Origin: Novosphingobium piscinae
GTDB taxonomy: Bacteria > Pseudomonadota > Alphaproteobacteria > Sphingomonadales > Sphingomonadaceae
Reading direction: 5' to 3'
DNA length: 64,000 bases
NCBI RefSeq assembly: GCF_014230355.1
Contig: NZ_JACLAX010000016.1
Coordinates: 16,643-80,642, forward strand
The notes beneath the pieces are model-generated. The model was not told where the DNA came from and searched no databases. It worked only from the letters and a program-made list of their open reading frames with translations. This document shows, piece after piece, positions 28,156 to 37,415 of the stretch. Position numbers and translations under genes: made by a program. Position 1 is the first letter of the stretch. Every line of letters begins with the position of its first letter.

Positions 28156-29388
28156 TCAGCCCTCGCGGCTGCGGTGGCGGGCGATGAAGGCTTCGACCTG
28201 GGGCGCGATCCGGGTCCGCCAGCGGCTGCCGTTGAAGATCCCGTAGTGGCCGACCTCGGGCGCCAGCAGGTACTGCTTGCGCGATTCGGCCAGGCCTGTC
28301 GTCAGCTTGAGCGCCGCCTTGGTCTGGCCGATGCCCGAGATGTCGTCGTTCTCGCCCTCGATCGCGAGGATCGCGGTGTCGGTGATCGCGCCCAGGTCGA
28401 TGACCTGGCCGCGATGCTCGAACTCGCCCTTGGGCAGGGTGTGGCGCTGGAACACGTGCTCGATGGTCTGGAGATAGAACTCGGCCGTCATGTCGCAGAC
28501 CGAGCGGTACTCGTCGTAGAAAGCCTTCTTCGAATCGGCACTCTCGCCGTCGCCCTCCACGAGGTGCTGGAACATCTGCCAGTGGCTCATCATGTGGGTC
28601 TGCAGGTTCATTGAGAGGAACCCGGCGAGCTGGAGGAAGCCCGGATAGACCCGCCGGCCCGCACCGGGATAGCCCAGCGGCACGGTGGCGATGACGTTGT
28701 GCTTGAACCACGAGAGCGGGCGGTTGACCGCGACGTCGTTGACGCTGGTCGGGGCCTCGCGGGTGTCGATCGGGCCACCCATCATGGTCAGCGTGGCGGG
28801 GCGGCAGGGGTGCCGGTTGGCGCCCATCACCGCGGTGGCGGCCAGCGCCGGAACCGAGGGCTGGCAGACCGCGAGAACGTGGGTGCCGGGGCCGAGATAC
28901 TCGAGGAAACCGACCAGATAGTCGATGTAGTCATCGAGATCGAAGGGGCCCTCGTCGGTCGGCACCTGGCGGGCGTCGGCCCAGTCGGTGATGAACACTT
29001 CGGCGCGCTCGAGCAGCCGGGCGACGGTTCCGCGCAGGAGGGTGGCGAAGTGGCCGCTCATCGGCGCCACGACCAGCAGCCGCGGGGCATCGGCGGGCAG
29101 GCCGGGGTGGCTGAAGCGCAGCAGGTTGCCGAACGGCCGGCGCAGCACGATCGCCTCGGTGACCGGATGGCTCTGTCCGTCGACCGTGACCGTGGCGATG
29201 CCGAAGTCGGGCTTGCCGCGCGGCGCGGCGGCATGGGCGAACACGTCGAGCGCCGAGGCCATGACCGGCCCGAGGCCCATGTAGCCCATCGGCAGGCTGG
29301 GGTTGTTGAGCAGCTCGGCGGTGACCGAGGCCCAGGCGCTGGCCCCGGTCAGCATCGCCCGGTTCAGTTCATAGGCGTTGTACAACAC
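28156..29388 (-). CDS. phaZ: Intracellular polyhydroxybutyrate depolymerase
   Basis: 410 residues, the usual length for PhaZ1-type enzymes that break down stored PHB granules. The nucleophile elbow is a cysteine rather than serine, LAVCQPSVP with Cys175, as in this family. Further family blocks are RPFGNLLRFSHPG, VFITDWADARQVP and the histidine near the C-terminus in APEVGHYGIFNGSRWR. No signal peptide, consistent with action on intracellular granules. It is encoded alone, divergent from the ABC transporter. phaC and phaR are not in the window. Confidence 0.95.
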   Translation of the reverse strand: MLYNAYELNRAMLTGASAWASVTAELLNNPSLPMGYMGLGPVMASALDVFAHAAAPRGKPDFGIATVTVDGQSHPVTEAIVLRRPFGNLLRFSHPGLPADAPRLLVVAPMSGHFATLLRGTVARLLERAEVFITDWADARQVPTDEGPFDLDDYIDYLVGFLEYLGPGTHVLAVCQPSVPALAATAVMGANRHPCRPATLTMMGGPIDTREAPTSVNDVAVNRPLSWFKHNVIATVPLGYPGAGRRVYPGFLQLAGFLSMNLQTHMMSHWQMFQHLVEGDGESADSKKAFYDEYRSVCDMTAEFYLQTIEHVFQRHTLPKGEFEHRGQVIDLGAITDTAILAIEGENDDISGIGQTKAALKLTTGLAESRKQYLLAPEVGHYGIFNGSRWRTRIAPQVEAFIARHRSREG

Positions 29389-29459
29389 GTTGGTATTCCT
29401 GTCCTGCGGCGCGCTTGGGCGCTTATATCTGGGGAAGAGATGATCCTCTCCGGCTCTTT

Positions 29460-29503
29460 TTGCAATGCAACAATAGTTGCCGACGCGGGTTAATTTTCGT
29501 CAA
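29460..29503. promoter_or_regulatory. TGCAA/GCAAC dyads between phaZ and the ABC exporter, possible PhaR-type site
   Basis: TTGCA-A-TGCAA (29460-29470) and GCAAC-AATA-GTTGC (29467-29480) overlap in the divergent gap. On the phaZ strand TTGACG (29503-29498) could be a -35, with no good -10. PhaR repressors of PHB genes are known to recognise TGC/GCA-rich dyads. Assigning this one to PhaR is inference from motif type and the neighbouring phaZ. Confidence 0.35.
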
Positions 29504-29554
29504 GTCCGCCGGTGCATCTTTTTCCGGAGCCCGCGCTGCGCTAGGGGCCGCACC

Positions 29555-31375
29555 ATGGCCCGCCGTCCCTCCGCCGCCCGTACGCTGCCGTCCGATACCC
29601 CGGAAGGCAAGCCGGCGCGCAACCTTGGCCCGCTGCGGATGGTCTGGGCCATGGCTGGCCGCTATCCGCGACAGATCCTCTATGCGGCCACCGCGCTGCT
29701 CACCTCCTCGCTGGCGACCATGGCGATCCCGATGCGCGCGCGCATGATCGTCGATCACGGCTTCGGTGCCGGCGCCAGCACCGCCGAGATCAACCGTGCC
29801 TTCCAGGGCCTGCTGGTGATCATCGTCGTGCTCGGTCTGGCCACGGCGGTGCGCTTCTACTGGGTTTCCTGGCTGGGCGAGCGCGTCGTCGCCGATCTGC
29901 GCGAGGCGGTGCAGCGCAACCTGCTGCGGCTGCCCCCGAGCTTCTTCGAGGCGAACAGCCCGAAGGAGATCTCCTCGCGGATGACGTCGGACACGTCGCA
30001 GATCGAGGTGGTGGTGGGCACAACGGTGTCGATCGCGCTGCGCAATCTGATCACCGGGATGATCGGAACCGGCTACCTGTTCTATCTCTCGCCCGGCCTG
30101 ACCCTGCAATTGGTGATCGCCATTCCCTTGATCATCGCGCCGATCGTCTGGTTCGGGCGGCGCCTGTCGAAGGCCTCGCGCATCAGCCAGGACCGGGTCG
30201 CCGATGTCGGAGCGCTGGTCACCGAGGTGCTCGGGGCGATGCGCGTGGTGCAGTCCTTCAACCAGGAGGCGCGTGAAGCCGACCGCTTCGCCAGCTCGGC
30301 CGAAGCCATCTTCGCGGCGGCCCGGCGGCGCATCAGGATCCGCGCGGTGATGACCGCGCTGGTCATGGTGCTGGTGTTCGGTTCGATCGCCGTGATCATG
30401 TGGCAGGGCTCGATCAGCGTCGCCACGGGGGCCCTGAGCAGCGGCACAATCACCGCCTTCGTGCTCACCGGGCTGCTCGTCGCCGGGGCGTTCGGAGCGC
30501 TCACCGAGGTCTATGGCGACCTGTTGCGCGGCGCCGGTGCGGCCAGTCGGCTGAACGAACTGCTCAACGAGCGGCCGTTGATCGCCGCGCCCGAGCGGCC
30601 GATCGCGCTGCCCGCCCCGCCGCGCGGCCAGCTGAGCTTCGAGAAGGTGTCGTTCCGCTACCCCAGCCGGCCGGACGCGGCAGCGATCGGCGAATTCAGC
30701 CTGACCATCGAGCCCGGGGAGACCGTTGCCCTGGTCGGTCCCTCGGGCGCCGGCAAGTCGACCGTGTTCCAGCTGGCCCAGCGGTTCTACGACCCCCAGG
30801 TCGGCACGATCAAGCTCGACGGGGTGCCCCTGGTCTCGGCCGATCCGGCCGAGGTGCGGCGGCGCATGGCGATCGTCCCGCAGGAGGGCGTGCTGTTCGC
30901 CGCCAGCGCGCGCGACAATCTGCGCTATGGCAACTGGGACGCGTCGGACGAGGCGATCTGGGAGGCGGCCCGGGCCGCCAATGCCGAGGACTTCCTGCGC
31001 GCGCTGCCGCAGGGCCTCGACAGCTTCCTCGGCGAAAACGGCGCGCGGCTGTCCGGCGGGCAGCGCCAGCGCATCGCCATCGCCCGTGCACTGCTGCGCC
31101 AGGCGCCGATCCTGCTGCTCGACGAGGCCACCAGCGCGCTCGACGCCGAAAGCGAACGGCTGGTCCAGGATGCACTCGACCGCCTGATGGCCAGCCGCAC
31201 CACGCTGGTCATCGCCCACCGCCTGGCCACCGTGCGCCAGGCCGACCGTATCGTCGTGATGGACGGGGGGCGGATCGTCGAGGAGGGGACCCACCAGCGC
31301 CTGGTTGCGGCGGGCGGGCTCTATGCCCGGTTGGCCTCGCTGCAGTTCGACGAGCAACGCCTCACCGCGCTCTGA
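29555..31375 (+). CDS. ABC exporter, fused permease and ATPase (MsbA/LmrA-like)
   Basis: 606 residues from ATG 29555 (MARRPSAARTLPSDTPEGKP); the frame is open 26 codons further up without a ribosome site. Six membrane helices (about 40-320) are followed by a complete ATPase domain: Walker A GPSGAGKST near residue 395, signature LSGGQRQRIAIARAL, Walker B ILLLDEATSALD and switch histidine in LVIAHRLATV. This half-transporter would work as a homodimer exporting lipid, peptide or drug. The substrate cannot be told. Confidence 0.93.
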   Translation: MARRPSAARTLPSDTPEGKPARNLGPLRMVWAMAGRYPRQILYAATALLTSSLATMAIPMRARMIVDHGFGAGASTAEINRAFQGLLVIIVVLGLATAVRFYWVSWLGERVVADLREAVQRNLLRLPPSFFEANSPKEISSRMTSDTSQIEVVVGTTVSIALRNLITGMIGTGYLFYLSPGLTLQLVIAIPLIIAPIVWFGRRLSKASRISQDRVADVGALVTEVLGAMRVVQSFNQEAREADRFASSAEAIFAAARRRIRIRAVMTALVMVLVFGSIAVIMWQGSISVATGALSSGTITAFVLTGLLVAGAFGALTEVYGDLLRGAGAASRLNELLNERPLIAAPERPIALPAPPRGQLSFEKVSFRYPSRPDAAAIGEFSLTIEPGETVALVGPSGAGKSTVFQLAQRFYDPQVGTIKLDGVPLVSADPAEVRRRMAIVPQEGVLFAASARDNLRYGNWDASDEAIWEAARAANAEDFLRALPQGLDSFLGENGARLSGGQRQRIAIARALLRQAPILLLDEATSALDAESERLVQDALDRLMASRTTLVIAHRLATVRQADRIVVMDGGRIVEEGTHQRLVAAGGLYARLASLQFDEQRLTAL

Positions 31376-31490
31376 TCCGGCCCGCGCCGGGCCGAGAGGG
31401 CTGTTGCACCGGCGGGGCGGCGCGATATGAAGGCGTCATGGTTACAGCCGTAACTGTTTCGTGTTCCTGTTGAACGGACCCAAGTTACTC

Positions 31491-33638
31491 ATGAACAAGC
31501 CCTTTCTGCTTGCGGCCAGCAGCCTTGCGCTGGTCCTGACCGCCTCCGGCCCGGCACTGGCCCAGACCGCTCCCGCCACATCTGCCGCCCCCGCCGCCAC
31601 TGCCGACACCGGCGACTGGGGCCGCGCCGGCCTGCAGACCCAGTGGATCGATCGCTCGGTCCGGCCGGGGCAGGACTTCTTCCGCTATGTCAACGGCAAG
31701 TGGATCGACCAGTTCGAGATCCCGGCCGACCGCACCGGCTGGGGCTCGTTCCACCAGCTTGCGGCGCTGTCGGAAACCCGGGTGCGCGCGATCATCGATG
31801 ATCTGGTGGCGAGCAAGCCCGCCCCTGGCAGCAACGAGGCGCGGCTCCTCGCCGCCTACAGCGCCTTCATGAACGAGGGTGCGATCGAGCAGGCCGGCCT
31901 CGCCCCGGCCCGCCCGGTGCTCGACCGGATCGCCGCCGCGCGCTCGGCCGACGATCTGCTTGTCCTGTTTGCCGCGCCCGGCCTGCCCAGCCCGATCAAC
32001 GGCAGTGTCGATGCCGATCCCAAGCAGAGCGACCGTTACGTCCTGCAGCTCGACCTGGGTGGTCTGGGCCTCCCCGATCGCGACTATTATCTGTCGGACA
32101 ACCCCCGCTTCCCGCCGATCCGGGCGCAGTACAAGGCTTTCACCGCCATGCTGCTGGGCGAGGCCGGAATCGCCGATCCGCAGGGCATGGCCGAGCGGAT
32201 CTACGCGCTCGAGACCGAGCTGGCCCGCGCCGCCTGGGATCGCACGATCACCCGCGATCCGGACCTGACCTACAACAAGCTGACCATGGCCGAGGTGGCC
32301 GCGCTGCCGGGCGGCGCCGATCTCGCCACGTTCATCCGGGCCTCCGGCCCGGGCGCCGCGGCCGCCAGCGTGGTGACGATCAGCGAGCTGCCGCTGACCC
32401 CGGCCGAGGTCGCCCAGGCGCGCCTCACCCCGGATGAGCTCAAGGCCAAGGTCGGGGGCGGGTTCCCGGCGGCGCTGGCGCTGATCCGCAGCCAGCCGGT
32501 CGAAGTGTGGAAGGCCTGGCTCGCCGCGCGGTTCCTGTCGGCCCATGCTTCGGTCCTGCCGCGGCGCATCGACGATGCCAACTTCGCCTTCTACGGCAAG
32601 CTGCTGTCCGGCCAGCCCGAGCAGCGCGCCCGCTGGAAGCGCGGTCTCGATGCGGTCCAGCGCCAGCTCGGGGATCTGCTCGGCCAGATCTATGTCGCGC
32701 GCTATTTCCCCGCCGCCAACCGGGCGGCGATGACCGACCTGGTCGGCAACCTGCGCAAGGCGATGGCTGCCAACCTGGCCGAGCTCAAGTGGATGGGGCC
32801 AGAGACCCGCAAGCAGGCCGAGGCCAAGCTGGCGGCCTTCACGCCCAAGATCGGCAGCACCGACCAGTGGAAGGACTATGCCGGGCTGACCATCACCGCG
32901 ACCACCGCCTTCGCCAACGACATGGCCGCCGCGGAATGGCATTCCGCCTTCGCGGACAAGCGGATCGGGCAGCCGATCGACCGCAGCGAGTGGTACATGC
33001 AGCCGCAGACGGTGAATGCCTACTACAGCCCGCAGCGCAACGAGATCGTCTTTCCTGCCGCGATCCTCCAGCCGCCGTTCTTCAATCTCTCGGCCGATCC
33101 GGCGGTGAACTATGGCGGGATCGGCGCGGTGATCGGGCACGAGATGGGCCACGGGTTCGATGATCAGGGCGCGAAGTTCGATGGGACCGGCAACCTGCGC
33201 GACTGGTGGACCGCGGCTGACAAGCGCAACTTCGTGGCCCTTACTGACCGGCTGGTGGGGCAGTACGACAAGCTCTGCCCGTTCGACGGCGGCAAGACCT
33301 GCGTCAACGGCAAGCTGACCCTGGGCGAAAACATCGGCGATCTCGGCGGGCTCAGCCTGGCCTACCGGGCCTACAAGCTCTCGCTCGGGGGCAAGCCGGC
33401 TCCGGTGATCGACGGCCTGACCGGTGACCAGCGCTTCTTCATGGGCTTTGCCCAGGTCTGGCGGTCGAAGTACCGCGAGGAGACCGCCCGGCAGCTGCTG
33501 CTGGTCGATCCGCACTCGCCGGCGATGTACCGGGTCAACGGCATCGTCCGTAACTTCGACGAATGGTACAAGGCCTTCGGGGTCAAGCCGGGCGACGCCC
33601 TGTACCTGCCGCCGGCCGAGCGCATCCGCATCTGGTGA
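31491..33638 (+). CDS. Secreted M13 (neprilysin-like) zinc metallopeptidase
   Basis: 715 residues. ATG 31491 gives a clean signal peptide (MNKPFLLAASSLALVLTASG, cleavage near ALAQ). The N-terminal M13 domain contains RPGQDFFRYVNGKW. The catalytic motif HEMGH is at residues 550-554 in VIGHEMGHGFDDQGAKFDG. NAYYSPQRNEIVFPAAILQ is upstream and GENIGDLGGLSLAYRAYK, with the third zinc ligand, downstream. The C-terminus ends in an aromatic residue (RIRIW), as in this family. A periplasmic oligopeptidase; the open frame upstream of 31491 is not used. Confidence 0.95.
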   Translation: MNKPFLLAASSLALVLTASGPALAQTAPATSAAPAATADTGDWGRAGLQTQWIDRSVRPGQDFFRYVNGKWIDQFEIPADRTGWGSFHQLAALSETRVRAIIDDLVASKPAPGSNEARLLAAYSAFMNEGAIEQAGLAPARPVLDRIAAARSADDLLVLFAAPGLPSPINGSVDADPKQSDRYVLQLDLGGLGLPDRDYYLSDNPRFPPIRAQYKAFTAMLLGEAGIADPQGMAERIYALETELARAAWDRTITRDPDLTYNKLTMAEVAALPGGADLATFIRASGPGAAAASVVTISELPLTPAEVAQARLTPDELKAKVGGGFPAALALIRSQPVEVWKAWLAARFLSAHASVLPRRIDDANFAFYGKLLSGQPEQRARWKRGLDAVQRQLGDLLGQIYVARYFPAANRAAMTDLVGNLRKAMAANLAELKWMGPETRKQAEAKLAAFTPKIGSTDQWKDYAGLTITATTAFANDMAAAEWHSAFADKRIGQPIDRSEWYMQPQTVNAYYSPQRNEIVFPAAILQPPFFNLSADPAVNYGGIGAVIGHEMGHGFDDQGAKFDGTGNLRDWWTAADKRNFVALTDRLVGQYDKLCPFDGGKTCVNGKLTLGENIGDLGGLSLAYRAYKLSLGGKPAPVIDGLTGDQRFFMGFAQVWRSKYREETARQLLLVDPHSPAMYRVNGIVRNFDEWYKAFGVKPGDALYLPPAERIRIW

Positions 33639-33812
33639 CGGCGCGAGAGCGCAGGGGGCGCTGATCACGGCGACCCCTGCGCGTCCCCCGGGTCAGGCGA
33701 GGGAGGACAATCCTGAGGCCGGGGTGTGCAGCCCCGGGACCCTCGGGACATTTGCGCAATCCTGACCGGCGCACCTTGCCAGTGCCTCCCTCGCCCGGCA
33801 TGACCCGGCGCC

Positions 33813-34625
33813 ATGACGCAGACCATCACCGCCGTCCTGCTCGGCATCGTCGAGGGCCTCACCGAATTTCTGCCGGTGTCCTCGACCGGCCACCTGATCC
33901 TTGCGACCGAGCTGTTCGGCTTCGACGCCGATCACTGGAAGGTGTTCAACGTGGTCATCCAGCTCGGCGCGATTCTGGCCGTGGTGGTGCAGTACTGGCG
34001 CACGTTCTGGGCCGTGGGCATGGGTCTGCTCCGGCTCGAACCGCTCAGCCTGGCCTTCCTGCGCAACCTGCTGCTGGCCTTCCTGCCTTCGGTGGTGATC
34101 GGGCTGGCCGCCAAGCGCTATATCGACGTGCTGCTCGGCAGTCCGCTGGTGGTCTGCGCCGCGCTGGTGCTGGGGGGCTTCGCGATCCTGGCGATCGAAC
34201 AGAGAGCCAGGCCCGGCCCGGCGACCGGGATCGGCCAGTTGCCCGCGCGCCAGGCGATCGGGGTGGGGCTGGTCCAGTGCATCGCGATGATCCCCGGCGT
34301 CAGCCGCTCGGGGGCGACGATCATGGGCGCGCTGGCGATGGGGATCGAGCGCCGCACCGCCGCCGAATTCAGCTTTTTCCTGGCGATTCCGACCATGCTC
34401 GGCGCCACGGTGCTGGAGCTGCGGGACAACGGCGCGGCCCTGATGAGCGGCGCGGGGCCCGTGGGCTGGAGCGAGATCGCGATCGGCTTCGCGGTGTCGT
34501 TCGTGGTCGCACTGGCGGTGATCAAAGGCTTTGTCGCCTACGTCAGCCGCCGCGGCTTCGCGCCCTTCGCCTGGTATCGGATCGTCGCCGGACTGGCCGC
34601 GGGCGCCTTCCTCCTGCTGCGCTGA
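33813..34625 (+). CDS. uppP: Undecaprenyl-diphosphatase
   Basis: 270 residues, eight membrane helices. It recycles the C55 lipid carrier for peptidoglycan and polysaccharide synthesis. Both family motifs are intact: GLTEFLPVSSTGHLI at residues 15-29 and CIAMIPGVSRSGATIMGAL near residue 160, which hold the catalytic Glu, Ser and Arg. ATG 33813 is the natural start (MTQTITAVLLGIVEG). The 174 bp upstream hold no gene. Confidence 0.97.
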   Translation: MTQTITAVLLGIVEGLTEFLPVSSTGHLILATELFGFDADHWKVFNVVIQLGAILAVVVQYWRTFWAVGMGLLRLEPLSLAFLRNLLLAFLPSVVIGLAAKRYIDVLLGSPLVVCAALVLGGFAILAIEQRARPGPATGIGQLPARQAIGVGLVQCIAMIPGVSRSGATIMGALAMGIERRTAAEFSFFLAIPTMLGATVLELRDNGAALMSGAGPVGWSEIAIGFAVSFVVALAVIKGFVAYVSRRGFAPFAWYRIVAGLAAGAFLLLR

Positions 34626-34741
34626 ACCCCGTCCCGCCGCACCGTGCGGCCCGGGATTCGTCGCCCCTCGAGGAACCGTCCTCTTTCCCGGGACTTTCAC
34701 TGCAGACAGCGACTTGCCGTCAGCAGCACAAGGAAAAGGTC

Positions 34742-35011
34742 ATGGGCCTCATCATTCTCATCATCGTTGGCGGCATCCTCGGCTGGCTTGCCGGCATCGT
34801 GATGCGCACCGACGGCCAGCAGGGCGTCCTTCTCAATGTCGTCGTGGGGATCGTTGGGGCCGTGCTGGCCGGGTTCATTCTCAACCCGCTGATCGGCGGT
34901 GGCAACATCGTGTCCGGGGACTTCTCGGCCAGCGCCCTGCTGATCTCGTTCATCGGCGCGGTCGTGCTGCTCGCGATCGTCAATCTGGTGCGCCGCGGCT
35001 CGGTCCGCTGA
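34742..35011 (+). CDS. GlsB/YeaQ/YmgE family (transglycosylase-associated) membrane protein
   Basis: 89 residues with three membrane segments: MGLIILIIVGGILGWLAGIV, VLLNVVVGIVGAVLAGFIL and LLISFIGAVVLLAIVNLV. The G-W-L-A-G motif in the first helix is typical. AAGGAAAAGG precedes the ATG. Members are often stress-induced; no enzymatic activity is established. It stands alone, with a 360-bp non-coding region behind it. Confidence 0.88.
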   Translation: MGLIILIIVGGILGWLAGIVMRTDGQQGVLLNVVVGIVGAVLAGFILNPLIGGGNIVSGDFSASALLISFIGAVVLLAIVNLVRRGSVR

Positions 35012-35084
35012 GACGCGACATCCTGGCCGGCGTTAAGGCGGTCGCAACACTTTCGTCGTCTTTTCGCGCTACCAGCGGGACCAT

Positions 35085-35276
35085 GCCCTGATCTCTCGCA
35101 AAAGGGGCAGGGCAGCCGGGGTGTCGCGGCTCGGCGCCAGTTCGGTGATTCGCGAATCGGGCGAGATCAGGCCCGCTGCGATTGAGAATGCCGCCGATCG
35201 CAACGGGCGCTGTTGGGCCCGCGGCGGTCCGGTATCAAGGCCGACGGGATGCGCATATCCCGTCGGCCTTGACTTT
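35085..35276 (+). ncRNA. Candidate structured RNA between glsB-like gene and rpmG
   Basis: A 190-nt run with layered pairing and a terminator at its end, but no convincing ORF. CCTGATCTCTCGC (from 35086) pairs with GCGAGATCAGG (ending 35171), enclosing the palindrome GATTCGCGAATC near 35149. Next, CCCGCTGCGAT (35171-35181) pairs with ATCGCAACGGG (ending about 35209). The terminator at 35235-35276 closes the region. It could be a small RNA or a long structured 3' UTR of the glsB-like gene. It does not look like 6S, SRP, RNase P or tmRNA to me. No clear promoter is visible. Confidence 0.4.
35235..35276 (+). terminator. Strong hairpin terminator
   Basis: TCAAGGCCGACGGGAT (35235-35250) pairs perfectly with ATCCCGTCGGCCTTGA (35257-35272) around a 6-nt loop, followed by CTTTC. 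A 16-bp perfect stem is unusually long. It ends transcription from the glsB-like gene or from the candidate RNA. From 35277 to rpmG only a short leader remains. Confidence 0.75.
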
Positions 35277-35371
35277 CGGGTGATTCCCCCGCAGAGGCCG
35301 CAACCTTGCCGGGCGGCGCTACGCTAGCGCCGCTCGATCCGTTTACACTGCTTGCTTAGGAACGCGTCGCC

Positions 35372-35539
35372 ATGGCGAAGCCCGCAACCGTCAAGATCCG
35401 GCTGGTCTCCACCGCCGACACCGGCTTCTTCTACGTCACCAAGAAGAATCCGCGCAACACGACCGAGAAGTTCGTGTTCAAGAAGTACGATCCGGTCGTG
35501 CGCAAGCACGTGGAATTCAAGGAAGCGAAGATCAAGTAA
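35372..35539 (+). CDS. rpmG: 50S ribosomal protein L33
   Basis: 55 residues, [20 protein letters not shown] to [13 protein letters not shown]. This is the proteobacterial L33 form without the zinc-binding cysteines ([14 protein letters not shown] in place of CxxC). Start ATG 35372, stop TAA 35537. Confidence 0.97.
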   Translation: MAKPATVKIRLVSTADTGFFYVTKKNPRNTTEKFVFKKYDPVVRKHVEFKEAKIK

Positions 35540-35610
35540 GCCGCGTGGCCCGGTTCCCCGGAACCGGGCAGGTTCACGCCGAGTTCAAGGCCCATCCGCA
35601 AGGAGGCGGC

Positions 35611-36288
35611 ATGAACAGCTTGATCGTCCCAGTCCGCGCGGCCCTTGGCCGCATCCTTTCCGGCGCCGCGGTTTCCGCGGCGCTTTGCCTGTCGGCCCCG
35701 CTCGTCGGTGCCCTGGCCGGCCCCGCCCCGGCGGCGGCGCAGGGTGCGACCGACCTTGATCTGGCGGTGGGCGCGCTGCGCGCGATCACCACGCTGCAGG
35801 CCGACTTCCAGCAGACCGACCGCAATGGCCAGCGCGTTGCCGGCAAGCTCACGCTCAAACGCCCGGGCAAGATCCGCTTCCAGTACCAGCCCGGCGTGCC
35901 ATTGCTGATCGTCGGCGATGGCAAGGCGCTGACCCTGGTCGACTACGAGGTCAAACAGGTCCAGCGCTGGCCGATCCGCAACAGCCCGCTCGGCGCGCTG
36001 CTCGATCCCACCCGCGACGTGAAGCGCTTCGGCACGCTCCAGCCCAGCAGCGACCCCGCGATCGTCTCGATCGAGGTGCGCGACCGCGGCCACCCGGAGT
36101 ACGGCGTGATCACCCTGATCTTCCAGCGCAAGGCCGATGCCCCGGGCGGGCTCGAGCTGGTCAGCTGGGTCTCGCTCGATTCGCAGAACCGGCGCACCAC
36201 CATCCGGCTCGCCAACCAGCGCTATGGCATGGCCGTCGACGACAACGCGTTCCGCTTCAACGATCCCCGTCCCGCCACCCGTCGATAG
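35611..36288 (+). CDS. lolA: LolA-family outer membrane lipoprotein carrier
   Basis: 225 residues from ATG 35611 behind AAGGAGG. The signal peptide is long (about 1-44, ending PAPAAAQG). The mature part matches LolA: AITTLQADFQQTDRNGQRVA, GKLTLKRPGKIRFQYQPG and LLIVGDGKALTLVDYEVKQV. LolA carries lipoproteins across the periplasm from LolCDE to LolB. It is somewhat divergent, so the symbol is by family. It lies 72 bp behind rpmG and may share its transcript. Confidence 0.87.
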   Translation: MNSLIVPVRAALGRILSGAAVSAALCLSAPLVGALAGPAPAAAQGATDLDLAVGALRAITTLQADFQQTDRNGQRVAGKLTLKRPGKIRFQYQPGVPLLIVGDGKALTLVDYEVKQVQRWPIRNSPLGALLDPTRDVKRFGTLQPSSDPAIVSIEVRDRGHPEYGVITLIFQRKADAPGGLELVSWVSLDSQNRRTTIRLANQRYGMAVDDNAFRFNDPRPATRR

Positions 36289-36378
36289 CGCGCAACGGCT
36301 CATCGCCGTCCGCCCCATTTGCGCGACAAAGGGCGACAATTCTGCCGGTTTCGTTCACCGGGGAGCAAGCGAGCAGCG

Positions 36379-36481
36379 GCTAGACAGGTTCTCGACAAGG
36401 CGATCGGAAGCGGGTTTCCCCCCTGTTGCCCGAGCTTCCCTGGTGGTTGCCCTGTCACAGCGTGACGAACGCGACAAGGAA
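36379..36481 (+). other. Structured non-coding stretch ahead of a terminator (possible sRNA or 3' UTR)
   Basis: Between the lolA stop and the terminator at 36482, several pairings are possible. GGAAGC (36406-36411) pairs with GCTTCC (36434-36439), with GACAAGGC/GCCCTGTC outside them, and GTCAC-AGC-GTGAC forms a small hairpin near 36454-36466. No ORF or clear promoter. The pairing is suggestive only. The rest of 36289-36623 shows nothing. Confidence 0.25.
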
Positions 36482-36519
36482 CCCTCGTGCCACTGCCCCC
36501 GGCACGAGGGTTTTCCTTT
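36482..36519 (+). terminator. Intrinsic terminator downstream of lolA
   Basis: CCCTCGTGCC (36482-36491) pairs perfectly with GGCACGAGGG (36501-36510) around a 9-nt loop, followed by TTTTCCTTT. Confidence 0.85.
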
Positions 36520-36623
36520 GTTCCGGTGCGGCCATGCTGGCCGACGCCCTGACCATGCCATCCGGAAACCGGGAGCGCGCTTGGGCACTGGAAAACCGCG
36601 GCGCCGCTCCCTAAAGCCGGGCG

Positions 36624-37411
<788 letters not shown>

Positions 37412-37415
<4 letters not shown>

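Noticed and set aside
35085..35276. Structured region as 6S RNA
   Set aside because: The pairings form successive hairpins rather than one long rod with a central bubble, and the usual gene neighbours of 6S are absent.
35121..35327. A 68-codon ORF in the gap before rpmG
   Set aside because: It runs through the hairpins and the 16-bp terminator stem, has no ribosome site, and its composition is not protein-like.
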